Shown here piece by piece: positions 38,060-46,188 of a DNA stretch of 64,000 nucleotides. The stretch lies in the NCBI RefSeq assembly GCF_016584085.1, contig NZ_NRSJ01000021.1, forward strand, positions 1 through 64,000, read 5' to 3'. The DNA comes from Halochromatium glycolicum. Lineage in GTDB: Bacteria; Pseudomonadota; Gammaproteobacteria; Chromatiales; Chromatiaceae. The notes under the pieces are model-generated. The model was given only the letters and a program-made list of their open reading frames with translations. It made no database searches and was not told the DNA's origin. The position numbers were made by a program, and so were the translations under genes. The stretch's first letter is position 1. Each line of letters opens with the position of its first letter.

Positions 38060-39040
38060 TCACACCGATCGCGAGCCCTGCTCGGACCCAGCCGGCTGAT
38101 CAGCCCGCTGAGCCGATCCCTGGGCGGCGCGGGCGCGCGGCGCGGCGGGCGCGCGGCGACGGGCGATCAGCACCCCGCCCAGGATCAGCAGCAGTCCAAT
38201 GAGATGGCCCAGACCCAGCGCCTCGCCGAGAAACAGGATGCCGATCGCGACCGCCCAGAGCGGGATCAGATAGTTCAACTGTGAGGTGAACCCCGGCCCG
38301 GCCGTCTGGATCAAGCGGAAGTAGACCAGCATCGCCGTCGCTGTCGAGAACAACCCTAGGAACAGCACCGCCACGATCACCGAGGGAGTGAACGCCGCAG
38401 CGTCGAGTCGCGCAGGCCCCGACGCGATGGCGCCCGGCAGCGACAGCAATGCCGCGAACGCCGTCACCGCGGCCGCAGTGGTCAGGGCATCGGTTGTCGG
38501 GCGCAGCCGCGAGAGGATCGCCGAAACCCCGTAGCAGAGCGCACCGGCCAGAACGGCCAGCATCGGCAGCAGCGAGCCGCGGTCCCCGCCGATCGCCAAC
38601 AGCGCCTCCGGTCCCAGCAGCATCACAACACCGGCAAACCCCAGCAGGAATCCGCCGACCCGGCCGCGAGTCAAGCGCTCGCCCGGCACAAAGAGATGCG
38701 CCAGCCCCAGGGTGGCTAGCGGCATCACCGCCATCAGGATGCCGGCCAAACCGCTGTCGATCGACCGTTGCCCCCAGGTGATTAACGAGAATGGCAGCAG
38801 ATTACCGATCACCGCGATCAGCAGGAAGAAGAGCCAGGCGCGCGGCTGACGGGGCACAGGACGCCGCATTGCCACTGCGATCGGCACCAGCACCGATGCC
38901 CCGAGCACTAGACGCGCCGTGACGACCTGCGCGAAGGCCAGCCCTTCCACCGCGAGCTTAGTAAACAGAAACGACGAGCCCCACATCAGCGTCAGTGCGC
39001 CGAGCATGAGCCAGTCACTGGTCTCGCGTTCGGGCTTCAT
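38060..39040 (-). CDS. EamA/DMT-superfamily transporter
   Basis: A 326-residue inner-membrane protein of the drug/metabolite transporter superfamily, usually exporters of amino acids or other metabolites. Ten hydrophobic segments are arranged as two EamA repeats (about 10-140 and 155-290). The first opens LTLMWGSSFLFTKLAV; the end of the second has NYLIPLWAVAIGILFLGEALG, the family hallmark. The Arg/Ala-rich tail after 290 is cytoplasmic. The ATG at 39040 is used; a GTG at 39043 is the only alternative. It converges with the gene at 37475, 30 bases between stops. Confidence 0.9.
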   Translation of the reverse strand: MKPERETSDWLMLGALTLMWGSSFLFTKLAVEGLAFAQVVTARLVLGASVLVPIAVAMRRPVPRQPRAWLFFLLIAVIGNLLPFSLITWGQRSIDSGLAGILMAVMPLATLGLAHLFVPGERLTRGRVGGFLLGFAGVVMLLGPEALLAIGGDRGSLLPMLAVLAGALCYGVSAILSRLRPTTDALTTAAAVTAFAALLSLPGAIASGPARLDAAAFTPSVIVAVLFLGLFSTATAMLVYFRLIQTAGPGFTSQLNYLIPLWAVAIGILFLGEALGLGHLIGLLLILGGVLIARRRAPAAPRARAAQGSAQRADQPAGSEQGSRSV

Positions 39041-39132
39041 CACCCCCGCTCACCGTCACCCGACCCTCCGCTCTGCCGTGCCGAGCATTGATGTGCTTTG
39101 GGCATATCGCCCCCCACTGTGGCAAGCCCGTC

Positions 39133-39957
39133 TCAGCCCGCCGACGCGGTCGCTGGACGCGGCGGGAACGGAGGCTGGCAGCTTCCACACCAATAGGTCG
39201 AGCGCGGCTGCGCACCCAGTATCCCGCGCTGAATGCGCTCCTCGCCGCAACGCAAGCAAGTCTGACCGGAACGTCCATAGACCCAGAGATGTCCACGGCG
39301 GTCCCTCGCGGTTCGGGTGGTCCGCGGTCCGCCCCCGAGATTCGCTGCCAGCAGAACGGCCGCTCGATGATAGAGTCCGAGCAGCCGTTCATCGCTCAAC
39401 TGGCCGAGGCAGCTGAGCGGCGAAACGCGCTCGATGAACAGGACCTCGGACTTGTAGACATTGCCGATCCCGGCGGCGAGACGCTGATCCAGTAGCACAT
39501 CGACCACAAGGGTCTTGGGTTCCAGCATCCGCCGTGCACGCTGAGCCAACTGCGCCGGCTCGATCGATTCGCTGATCAGGTCATGACCGAGCCGCGCGCG
39601 CTGATCGGCGAGACGGAAGCCCTGCTGCGTTAGCCACTCGACCTCTTTTGCGTTGAAACAGACGTACTCCCAGTCCTCGGCAAGCACACGGATCGCGGCC
39701 TGCCGCGCCGGCCGCCGCCAGGGCTCGCCTGGCCGATAGCGATGCCAGCTGCCGTAAAGACCCAGGTGGCTGCGCAACACCCGGCCATCCCCCAGCGTCA
39801 CGTAGAGGTGCTTACCCTGTGCGCTGATCCGTTCGATTTCGGCCGGCCCGGACGATGCTCCAAGTGCCGGATGCAGCAGGATGCGTGCAACCTGCCGGCC
39901 TGCGAGCGCCGAATCCAGAAAGCGCGCGACCTTGGTGATGGTATCGCCCTCAGGCAT
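39133..39957 (-). CDS. endonuclease VIII/Fpg-family DNA glycosylase (Nei2-like)
   Basis: A 274-residue base-excision glycosylase/AP lyase. It begins MPEGDTITKVA: Pro2 is the catalytic N-terminus and the MPEGD start is that of the Nei2/endonuclease VIII branch. The H2TH region is present (DQRLAAGIGNVYKSEVLF, about 158-175). The C-terminal zinc finger has CLRCG and CGSC cysteine pairs (about 235-262). It removes oxidised bases from DNA. A rho-independent terminator lies 58 bases upstream on the same strand, so the gene starts a fresh transcript or is controlled by read-through. Confidence 0.92.
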   Translation of the reverse strand: MPEGDTITKVARFLDSALAGRQVARILLHPALGASSGPAEIERISAQGKHLYVTLGDGRVLRSHLGLYGSWHRYRPGEPWRRPARQAAIRVLAEDWEYVCFNAKEVEWLTQQGFRLADQRARLGHDLISESIEPAQLAQRARRMLEPKTLVVDVLLDQRLAAGIGNVYKSEVLFIERVSPLSCLGQLSDERLLGLYHRAAVLLAANLGGGPRTTRTARDRRGHLWVYGRSGQTCLRCGEERIQRGILGAQPRSTYWCGSCQPPFPPRPATASAG

Positions 39958-40014
39958 CGATCATGAGTTCCTTAAGGGATCGAACGGGTCGACGCCATCG
40001 GCCGACCGACGGCC

Positions 40015-40040
40015 AAAAAAAATCCCCGCCGGAGGCGGGG
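40015..40040 (-). terminator. rho-independent terminator (minus strand)
   Basis: Read on the minus strand, CCCCGCC-TCC-GGCGGGG forms a perfect seven-base stem (plus 40024-40030 with 40034-40040), followed after one A by eight T (plus 40015-40022). This is the strongest intrinsic terminator in the window. No annotated gene ends in front of it; it closes the structured region at 40060-40098 and precedes nei. Confidence 0.85.
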
Positions 40041-40098
40041 AACACGACAAGGAGTCAGAGAGCTTCTTGCGAAGCTCAGTCGGTTCGAGGGCACCGAC
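40015..40098 (-). ncRNA. candidate small RNA or nei attenuator
   Basis: On the minus strand three hairpins occur in sequence: GTCGGT/ACCGAC with an eight-base loop (plus 40079-40098), GAGCTTC-GCAA-GAAGCTC with a GNRA tetraloop and perfect stem (plus 40060-40077), then the terminator (40015-40040). Such an arrangement is typical of the 3' part of a bacterial sRNA. The 5' end and promoter are not clear; the RNA may extend to about 40170 or beyond. An overlapping open frame of 70 codons runs through the terminator and is probably not a gene. It does not match RNA families I know by eye. Confidence 0.45.
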
Positions 40099-40701
40099 GA
40101 CCAAAAGTTCGCCTAACCGGCCGCAAGAACGCCTCTGAAATGTAAGGATTTGGACTGCATCCCAACGATGCACAGCCGAAGCCGGCTCAATGCTTGAAAA
40201 CCTGCTGTCTCATCGCGATTCTTGTGCTAATCTCGAAGATGACAGGACAGTCGGGCAGGCACCGCAGCCCCACCCCTTTGACGATGCTTGCCCTCGAATG
40301 GAGTGAGGATGGGCCGGCGAGCGACGCCGCGGCCTAGACCTCTAATGCCTTGTAATGGCCGCTGAACCGGCAAAGACGGCACAACAGGATGTACACAGTA
40401 GTCTTGATGACTGCCCCACGATCAGCCGCCAAGGCATCACCCACAGTAGACAGTGGACGAATCCCCGCAACTGTCTGCTGAGATGTAGCAGGTCGTGGGC
40501 TCAAGACCAGACAGGTTGCAATCATGGGGTCGAATGATCCCTAGCGACCGGCAGCAGCTGACCGATCACCGATGGCATCCTGGCTGCGGTCCGCGGAGGC
40601 GATCTCGATGGCTTATCGCCTGCGTAACCCTGCCAAGGCGCTGCAGGCTTGCGGGCGATTGATTAGTGCCCCGCGCAGCGCCCCATCCCACGAGGTAGTG
40701 A
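40099..40701. other. intergenic region without a supported gene
   Basis: About 600 bases between the candidate RNA and the HPF-like gene. Short frames on both strands have no ribosome binding site and biased, unstructured translations. Base composition is slightly lower in GC than the neighbours, especially 40140-40240. The small RNA's 5' end and the promoter for the HPF-like gene should lie here, but no box pair is convincing. Confidence 0.35.
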
Positions 40702-41055
40702 ATGAGCGTGCGAATCTCTGGAGATTTTCTAGCCTTGGATCAGCGCATCAAGAAGCTGATCAACCAAAACGCCCAAGCGATTCAGGACAGTTTCCCGGGG
40801 CGTCGTTACGACATCCAAGCCCGCATCGCCGAAGAATTCGATCAGCTGAACGGGCACCGCGTCCGCGTTGAGCTGATCGCGATCTCCCCTGATCGTCAAC
40901 AGATCATGGTCAGAGAAGCAAAGAAGAAGGCCGATGAGTCGATCAAATCGGCCTTCACGAGCCTGAAATCGAAACTGCGCCGCCTTGGCCTGAAGCGACC
41001 TCAGCAGCACACGACCCCTCCGGTCGCCTCGACCGTCCCGGCCACGAGCACCTAA
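40702..41055 (+). CDS. HPF/RaiA-like ribosome-associated protein
   Basis: A 117-residue protein whose first 95 residues fit the hibernation-promoting-factor fold: VRISGDFLALDQRIKKLINQ as strand and long helix, two strands (YDIQARIAEEFD, HRVRVELIAISPD), and a final basic helix DESIKSAFTSLKSKLRRLGLK. HPF-like proteins bind the 30S subunit and inactivate ribosomes in stasis. Similarity is moderate, and the strand-two pattern is more hydrophilic than in canonical HPF, so a divergent paralogue is likely. The ATG has GAGGT six bases upstream. The stop overlaps the convergent SDR stop by four bases. Confidence 0.6.
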   Translation: MSVRISGDFLALDQRIKKLINQNAQAIQDSFPGRRYDIQARIAEEFDQLNGHRVRVELIAISPDRQQIMVREAKKKADESIKSAFTSLKSKLRRLGLKRPQQHTTPPVASTVPATST

Positions 41056-41753
41056 AGCAGTCGCAGCTCCGACAGACCGGCATCGAGCTGCAGCACCTGT
41101 CCGGTGACGAGGCTGTTCCCGGTCAGCAGCCAACGCACCGCATCGGCAATGTCCTCCGGCGTCGCAATCCGCTTCAGCGGATGGCGGTCTGCAGCCGTCT
41201 GACGCTTCTCATCGCTGTTCAACAGCCTTCCCGCAAGCGGGGTGTCGGTGATTGTTGGTGCGACCGCGTTGACCCGGATGGCCGGCGCCCATTCGGCGGC
41301 GAGCGATCGCGTCAAACCCTCTACGGCCCCTTTCGCTGCGGCAACAGATGCATGGAACGGCATGCCGGTCCCAACCGCGACGGTGCTGAACAGCACGACC
41401 GCCGCACGATCGCTGCGTTTGAGCGGTTCAGACACGGCCTGCAAGGTCCGCACCGCACCCAACAGATTGAGATCAAGGTCGTCGCGCAGCTCCTGTTCGC
41501 GCAGCCGGGTGAAGGGCTTCAGCCGAATGCTGCCGGGGCAGTAGACCAGGCCGTCGAGCCGCTCAGGCAAGCACTCGGCCGGGAACGGCTCCTTGACCGC
41601 ATCCCAGACGACGCCGCGAGCGCCGCTGACTGCAGGCACCTTATCCGCAGATCGCGAGAGATGGGTCACTTGATGTCCCTGCTCGATTAGGGACCTGAGC
41701 AAGCTTTCGCCGACGCCCGAGCTCGCGCCGACGATCAGGATATGGTTGGTCAC
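41052..41753 (-). CDS. short-chain dehydrogenase-like protein lacking the catalytic Tyr
   Basis: A 233-residue classical SDR fold: GASSGVGESL cofactor motif (residues about 9-18), an N-L-L-G-A-V segment around 96, catalytic Ser in LFSTVAVG, and the C-terminal VNAVAPTITDTPLAG. The usual YxxxK motif reads VAAAK within FHASVAAAKGAVEG, so the general-acid tyrosine is a valine while the lysine is kept. The start is the GTG at 41753, with GGAGG five bases upstream; a further ATG at 41780 lacks such a site. It may bind nucleotide without oxidoreductase activity or use another residue. Confidence 0.82.
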   Translation of the reverse strand: MTNHILIVGASSGVGESLLRSLIEQGHQVTHLSRSADKVPAVSGARGVVWDAVKEPFPAECLPERLDGLVYCPGSIRLKPFTRLREQELRDDLDLNLLGAVRTLQAVSEPLKRSDRAAVVLFSTVAVGTGMPFHASVAAAKGAVEGLTRSLAAEWAPAIRVNAVAPTITDTPLAGRLLNSDEKRQTAADRHPLKRIATPEDIADAVRWLLTGNSLVTGQVLQLDAGLSELRLL

Positions 41754-42022
41754 AGGGGCCTCCGGTGATTGAACAAGCATTCAGCAGCTAGCGAGACTCT
41801 GTTCTGGACATAACATTTACAAGCCTGACCTCGTACCCATCTCTGTCAGACAACCTTTAGTCACAGCAGCGCGTTTACTGATGGTTAGGTCCAAATCGCC
41901 TCCGCGGCATATGCCGGCCTGTTGTGCTGCGCACGCCATCCCCAGGTTCGTCCTAACCGCAGGGCTCGTGCAAAACAGCGGAAACCCCGAGACCGATGGT
42001 CGCTGCCGGCAATGGCCGTGGG

Positions 42023-42092
42023 GTAGGAGCCCGCTTGCGGGCGATCTTCGCCGCCGTGAGCGCGGCCTGCTCGCCCGCAAGCGGGCGCCTAC
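42023..42092. repeat. REP doublet (REPIN-like)
   Basis: Two 22-base inverted copies, GTAGGAGCCCGCTTGCGGGC with GA at 42023-42044 and the inverted form at 42071-42092, are separated by 26 bases. Each copy is itself a hairpin (GCCCGC/GCGGGC). The GTAGGAGC head and the internal hairpin are the format of REP sequences spread by RAYT transposases in Pseudomonas and related bacteria. It is the only copy in the window. The rest of the gap 41754-42209 holds nothing recognisable. Confidence 0.85.
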
Positions 42093-42209
42093 AGCGCTGA
42101 GAGCCAGCTGGCAGGAAAAGGGTCTTCGGCATTTCTGACGCGATGCACTCGCGACCAAACTCGAGCTGCTGTGCAATCGACATTCAACAACCCCCTGAGG
42201 AGATGACTA

Positions 42210-43133
42210 ATGAAGATCGGGATCATCGGCGGAACTGGATTCGTCGGCAGTTACATCGTTGACGCGCTCGCCGGGCGCGGCCATGAGCTCCAAGTGCTCA
42301 CGCGACCAGGAAGCGAGCATAAGCTCGAGGCCCAGCCGGGCTGCACCGCCGTCCACGGTGATGTCTCAGACGAAGGCGCGATCCGCGCCTGCCTGGACGG
42401 CGCCGACGCAGCGATCTATCTGATCGGCATCCTGCGCGAGCAGCCGCAGCAAGGCATCACCTTCGACGCCCTGCAGCGCCGCGGCGCGGAGCGCACGATC
42501 GGGATCGCAGAAGCGCTCGGCGTCGAGCGCTTCCTGCTGATGAGCGCGAACGGTATCGAGACCGCCGAGACCCCCTACCAGACCACGAAGCTGGCAGCCG
42601 AAGACCGGCTCAAGGCGTCGTCATTGCAATGGACCATCTTCAGGCCTTCGGTGATCTTCGGGCCGCCGCGCGGAAAGATGGAGTTCTGCACGCAGCTCAA
42701 GGCCGAGCTGATCGACAGTCCGCTACCGGCGCCGCTGTTCTTCGCCGGGCTGTCGGCCTTTAATGCGGGCAAGTTCGAGCTGGCACCTGTGCATGTCGAG
42801 GATGTCGCCGCAGCCTTCGCGTTGTCGCTCGAGCGTGACGAGACGATTGGCCGGACTTACGAGCTCTGCGGCCCTGACCCGGCGAGCTGGAAGGCGATCT
42901 TGAAGGCGATTGCGGCCGCGACCGGGAAATCGAAGCTGATGGTGCCGGCGCCAGCGATGGTGCTCGAGCCGGTCGCGTCGGTGCTCGGACGCTTCAGCTG
43001 GTTCCCCGTCACTCGGGACCAGCTGCGCATGCTGCTCGCGGGCAATACCTGCGCTGACGACGGGCTGGGTCAGCTGGGCATCACTCCAAGACGCTTCGAT
43101 CAGACCTCCCTCGCCTATCTGGCCGAGAGCTGA
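42210..43133 (+). CDS. NAD(P)-binding NDUFA9-like extended SDR protein
   Basis: A 307-residue atypical short-chain dehydrogenase related to the complex I assembly/structure subunit NDUFA9. The Rossmann motif GGTGFVGSYI is at about 7-16. YQTTK at about 120-124 keeps tyrosine and lysine of YxxxK, and FRPSVIFGPP (about 144-153) is typical of the family. A C-terminal substrate-side region with FELAPVHVEDVA follows. In bacteria such proteins are predicted NAD(P)H-binding quinone or epimerase enzymes, without settled function. AGGAGATGA lies upstream of the ATG. Confidence 0.85.
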   Translation: MKIGIIGGTGFVGSYIVDALAGRGHELQVLTRPGSEHKLEAQPGCTAVHGDVSDEGAIRACLDGADAAIYLIGILREQPQQGITFDALQRRGAERTIGIAEALGVERFLLMSANGIETAETPYQTTKLAAEDRLKASSLQWTIFRPSVIFGPPRGKMEFCTQLKAELIDSPLPAPLFFAGLSAFNAGKFELAPVHVEDVAAAFALSLERDETIGRTYELCGPDPASWKAILKAIAAATGKSKLMVPAPAMVLEPVASVLGRFSWFPVTRDQLRMLLAGNTCADDGLGQLGITPRRFDQTSLAYLAES

Positions 43134-43191
43134 CGCCGGGCACGACGCCCGACGGTCAAGACGACTGCACGCTCGATTACACTATGGGGAA

Positions 43192-43214
43192 GCGCCGCTT
43201 CGGGGCAGCGGCGC
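43192..43214. terminator. hairpin between convergent genes
   Basis: An eight-base perfect stem (43192-43199 with 43207-43214) with a seven-base loop lies between the convergent NDUFA9-like and rhodanese genes. The flanking T content is low (CTCGTTCCTT on the plus side), so it is at best a weak bidirectional terminator. Confidence 0.35.
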
Positions 43215-43227
43215 CTCGTTCCTTCGA

Positions 43228-43698
43228 TCAAGCCGCCGCCGGTCGGTGCTGATCGGCGCGCAGCTTCGGCGTGAAGTAGACATCGGCCTCGTCGAGGTCG
43301 ACATCGTTGCCGGCCCCGTCCACCAATGGCTGCTCGAAGTCCTTCCAACCGCGCACGCCGGTCTTGAGTGAGACCACGTTGGTGTAGCCGAGCACCTGCA
43401 TCGAGCTCGCCGCCAGGATGCTGCGGTGGCCGGAGCGACACACCACCACCACCTCGCGGTCGCGCGCCTGGACCAACTCAGGCTCGGTCTCTTCGTAATC
43501 CCATTCGCAGGCGCTCTCGAGGATGCCGCGCGGCACATTGATCGAACCGGCGATATGCATCGCCTCGAACTCGTACGGCTCGCGGACGTCCACGATGAGG
43601 AGATCCGGGTTCATCTCCAGCCGGTCGACGAGATCCCAAGGCATGATCTCGCCCACGTCGGTCAAGCAATTACTGATCAGTTGAAGAAAATTCTTCAT
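43228..43698 (-). CDS. rhodanese-domain protein
   Basis: A 156-residue single-domain sulfurtransferase-like protein. The rhodanese core runs from LLIVDVREPYEFEAMHIAGS (about 33-52) to the active loop CRSGHRS (about 87-93), whose cysteine carries the persulfide, and GWKDFEQPLV. An N-terminal 20-residue helix and an acidic C-terminal tail with DEADVYF flank it. Sulfurtransferases of this kind move sulfane sulfur in cysteine or sulfur-oxidation pathways; the partner is not evident from neighbours. Confidence 0.9.
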   Translation of the reverse strand: MKNFLQLISNCLTDVGEIMPWDLVDRLEMNPDLLIVDVREPYEFEAMHIAGSINVPRGILESACEWDYEETEPELVQARDREVVVVCRSGHRSILAASSMQVLGYTNVVSLKTGVRGWKDFEQPLVDGAGNDVDLDEADVYFTPKLRADQHRPAAA

Positions 43699-43828
43699 CG
43701 ATTCACTCCTTAACGACTATCGGCCAGGGTGCGGTCGTCACCCCGGGCCCGCTGTTCGGTTTTGACCCCTGTCGGCCGCACTGCCGTCGGCACCCGGCCC
43801 GATGTGTGGCTCGACCTGGGCTCCAGGC

Positions 43829-44476
43829 TCATTCGCGCTCGCACAGCCCCTGCTCAACGGCCAGCACGGCGGCCTCGACCCGCGAGCGTACGGCGAGCTT
43901 GCGCAGGATGGATTTCACATGCAGCTTCACGGTGCCCTCCGAGATCCCGAGCTCGTGGCCGATCACCTTATTGCTCTGACCACCGGCCAGATGGCAGAGG
44001 ATTTCCATCTCGCGCGGGGTCAGATCGGAGAAGGCGACCGGCTTCTCGACGACCTGCTCTGGCTCCTGCCGCAGCGCCCGCGCCAAGGCCCCGGTCAGCT
44101 CCGGCGCGACGACCGTCCGCCCGGCCAGGATGCCCTCCAGTGCGGCCACGAGGTCGTCCGGTTCCATGTCCTTGAGCAGGTAACCGCTCACGCCGGCCTG
44201 CAGGGCCTCGATCACATCACGCTCATCGGTGCTCGTAGTCAGCATCGCAACCCGCCGGTCAATCCCTTGCTGACGCATCTTGCGCACCAGATCGATCCCG
44301 CTCTCGCCGGGCATCCGCAGGTCCATGAGCACCACATCAGGCGCGCAATCGCGAGCCAGCTGCAGGCCGACATCGCTCTCACCCACCGCGTCGATCACCT
44401 CGATCCCGCGGCGTTCCAACAGCTCCAGCAGGCCGATCCGAAACAGGGCATGGTCGTCGATCAAGAGCACGCGCAT
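43829..44476 (-). CDS. NarL/LuxR-family response regulator
   Basis: A 215-residue two-component regulator. The receiver (1-120) has D7/D8, the phosphoryl aspartate D52 in VVLMDLRMPG, and K104 in GYLLKDMEP. The C-terminal LuxR-type helix-turn-helix (about 150-208) begins LTPREMEILCHLAGGQSNKVI, with the SEGTVKLHVKSILRKL recognition region. Its ATG overlaps the stop of the upstream kinase gene by one base (TGATG), so the pair is translationally coupled. The domain architecture is that of NarL/NarP, but target genes are unknown. Confidence 0.93.
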   Translation of the reverse strand: MRVLLIDDHALFRIGLLELLERRGIEVIDAVGESDVGLQLARDCAPDVVLMDLRMPGESGIDLVRKMRQQGIDRRVAMLTTSTDERDVIEALQAGVSGYLLKDMEPDDLVAALEGILAGRTVVAPELTGALARALRQEPEQVVEKPVAFSDLTPREMEILCHLAGGQSNKVIGHELGISEGTVKLHVKSILRKLAVRSRVEAAVLAVEQGLCERE

Positions 44477-46188
44477 CAGCTGACCGGCTCCTCGGAGGCG
44501 CTGCGCGCGCTCGGATTGAACACGAGCTCGACCCGGGTGCCCTCGCCGGGCTCACTCTCGATGTGCAGCGCCGCACCGATGCGCCGCGCCCGTTCCTCCA
44601 GGATCGACAGCCCGATGTGCTCGCCGGGATGGCCGCTGCGTCGCGGGGTGCTGAAACCGACCCCATCGTCCTCGATCAGCAGCACGTACTCACCGGTGGA
44701 CTCGCGGGTCAGCAGCACCCGTACCGTCTGCGCCTGCGCATGTTTGCGCACATTGGTCAGCGTTTCCTGGACGATTCGCATGATCTGCAATTCCTCGGCC
44801 GCCGAGAGGTCGAACGGACGGCAGCCCATCTGGAACACGCAATGCACGCCGGTGCGCTGGCCGAAGCGTTGGGTGATCTCTTCCAAGGTTGGCACCAGCC
44901 CGCGCCGATCCAATGGCGCCCGGAAGCTCGCCAGCAGCTCGCGCAGCTCGCCGTGGGCCTCGTCGATGCCGTTGCGGATGCGTCGCAGGTCCGCCTGTAC
45001 CTCGGCGGAGAGCGTCTGCTCGTCGAGCCCCTCGGCCAGCATGCGCACCTGCAGGCGCAGGCTTGCGAGGGTCTGCGCGAGCGAGTCATGCAGCTCGTGG
45101 GCGAGCGAGCTGCGCTCCTCAAGGATCGACAGCCGACGGGCCTCGTGGTCGGAGCGATACTTGGCGATCGCCACACCGATATGCTGGCCGATGGTCGCCA
45201 GCAGATCGAGGATGTCCTCGCGGCGGCTGATGCCGGGGCGCTCGATGAAGATGCTGTAGGCGCCGAGCAGCTCATCATGGTGCTTGAGCGGCACCGTCAC
45301 GACCTCGAGCTCATCGCTGTCGAACATGCGCCGACCGTAGACCCGCGAGCAATAGCGCAGGTCGTTGTCGCAGACGATCTCGCCCGGGCAGAGCACGGTG
45401 CCGCACAGACAGAGATCGACCGGCGCCATATCCTGCTCGCGGACCAGATCGTCATCGAGCCCGATCGAGCCGACCAGGCGCGGACTCCCATCGGGCGCCA
45501 CCAGCCGCACCGTCGCCGCGCGGCCATTGACCATCTCCTTGAGCGTGCGCAAGAAGCGTACCAGGAGCGCATCGACGCTCTCGGCCTGGGCGATTTCGGC
45601 AGCGACGTCGTAGAGGATCTTGAGCGAGGCGGTCTTCTGCGCCAGCCGCATGGTCTGGCGCGCGACCCGGGTGTCCATGTCCTCGTAGAGCTCGGTCAGC
45701 TCGGCGTTCAGGGTGCCGATATCGCGCGCCATACCGTCGAGCACGCCGACGTTCGACAGCGCCCGGCTCGCGCCCGGTTCGCCCTGACAGACGCGCGCGA
45801 CGGTGTCCTCCAAGCTCACCAGCGGAACCAAAAGCTGGGTCTTGAGCCGGATGCCGGCCAGTATCACGGCCGCGATCCCTGCCGTCAGGAAACCAAAGCA
45901 TAGCCATTTCGGCCAGCTCTGGACAGGCAGCGCGATATTGACCAGCAGCAGCATCAGCGCGCCGAGCAACGCTAGTACCACCGTCGCGAGCGGCCAGGCA
46001 AGCCGCGCGGCGACGAGGATCTGCCAAACGCGTCCACGCGGGCCAGCCCCGGCTGCCTGGCCGCTGTTCGCTTCCGCGCCGGCACGCCCGCTGCGCTCGG
46101 TGCGCGTTGCCGATGATGCGCCGGCGTGACCGGACAGCGACGCGACGCGGGACCTCGCACGGATAGCCGATGCGAGCCGCAATGTCAT
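44476..46188 (-). CDS. NarX-like sensor histidine kinase with Cys-rich GAF domain
   Basis: A 570-residue kinase with two N-terminal membrane helices (about 65-88 and 93-115) joined by only a few residues, so there is no periplasmic sensor domain. A HAMP-like linker (about 116-180) and GAF domain (about 190-340) follow, then HisKA_3 with the phospho-accepting His at about 367 in HELHDSLAQ and an ATPase domain with EDDGVGF. The GAF domain holds five cysteines (about 260, 262, 267, 273, 280), a likely metal, Fe-S or redox site. Its ATG overlaps the transporter TGA (ATGA). Confidence 0.9.
   Translation of the reverse strand: MTLRLASAIRARSRVASLSGHAGASSATRTERSGRAGAEANSGQAAGAGPRGRVWQILVAARLAWPLATVVLALLGALMLLLVNIALPVQSWPKWLCFGFLTAGIAAVILAGIRLKTQLLVPLVSLEDTVARVCQGEPGASRALSNVGVLDGMARDIGTLNAELTELYEDMDTRVARQTMRLAQKTASLKILYDVAAEIAQAESVDALLVRFLRTLKEMVNGRAATVRLVAPDGSPRLVGSIGLDDDLVREQDMAPVDLCLCGTVLCPGEIVCDNDLRYCSRVYGRRMFDSDELEVVTVPLKHHDELLGAYSIFIERPGISRREDILDLLATIGQHIGVAIAKYRSDHEARRLSILEERSSLAHELHDSLAQTLASLRLQVRMLAEGLDEQTLSAEVQADLRRIRNGIDEAHGELRELLASFRAPLDRRGLVPTLEEITQRFGQRTGVHCVFQMGCRPFDLSAAEELQIMRIVQETLTNVRKHAQAQTVRVLLTRESTGEYVLLIEDDGVGFSTPRRSGHPGEHIGLSILEERARRIGAALHIESEPGEGTRVELVFNPSARSASEEPVS

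Noticed and set aside
39961..40173. A 70-codon minus-strand frame at the orphan terminator
   Set aside because: It reads straight through the intrinsic terminator and has no ribosome binding site, so an RNA function is more likely.
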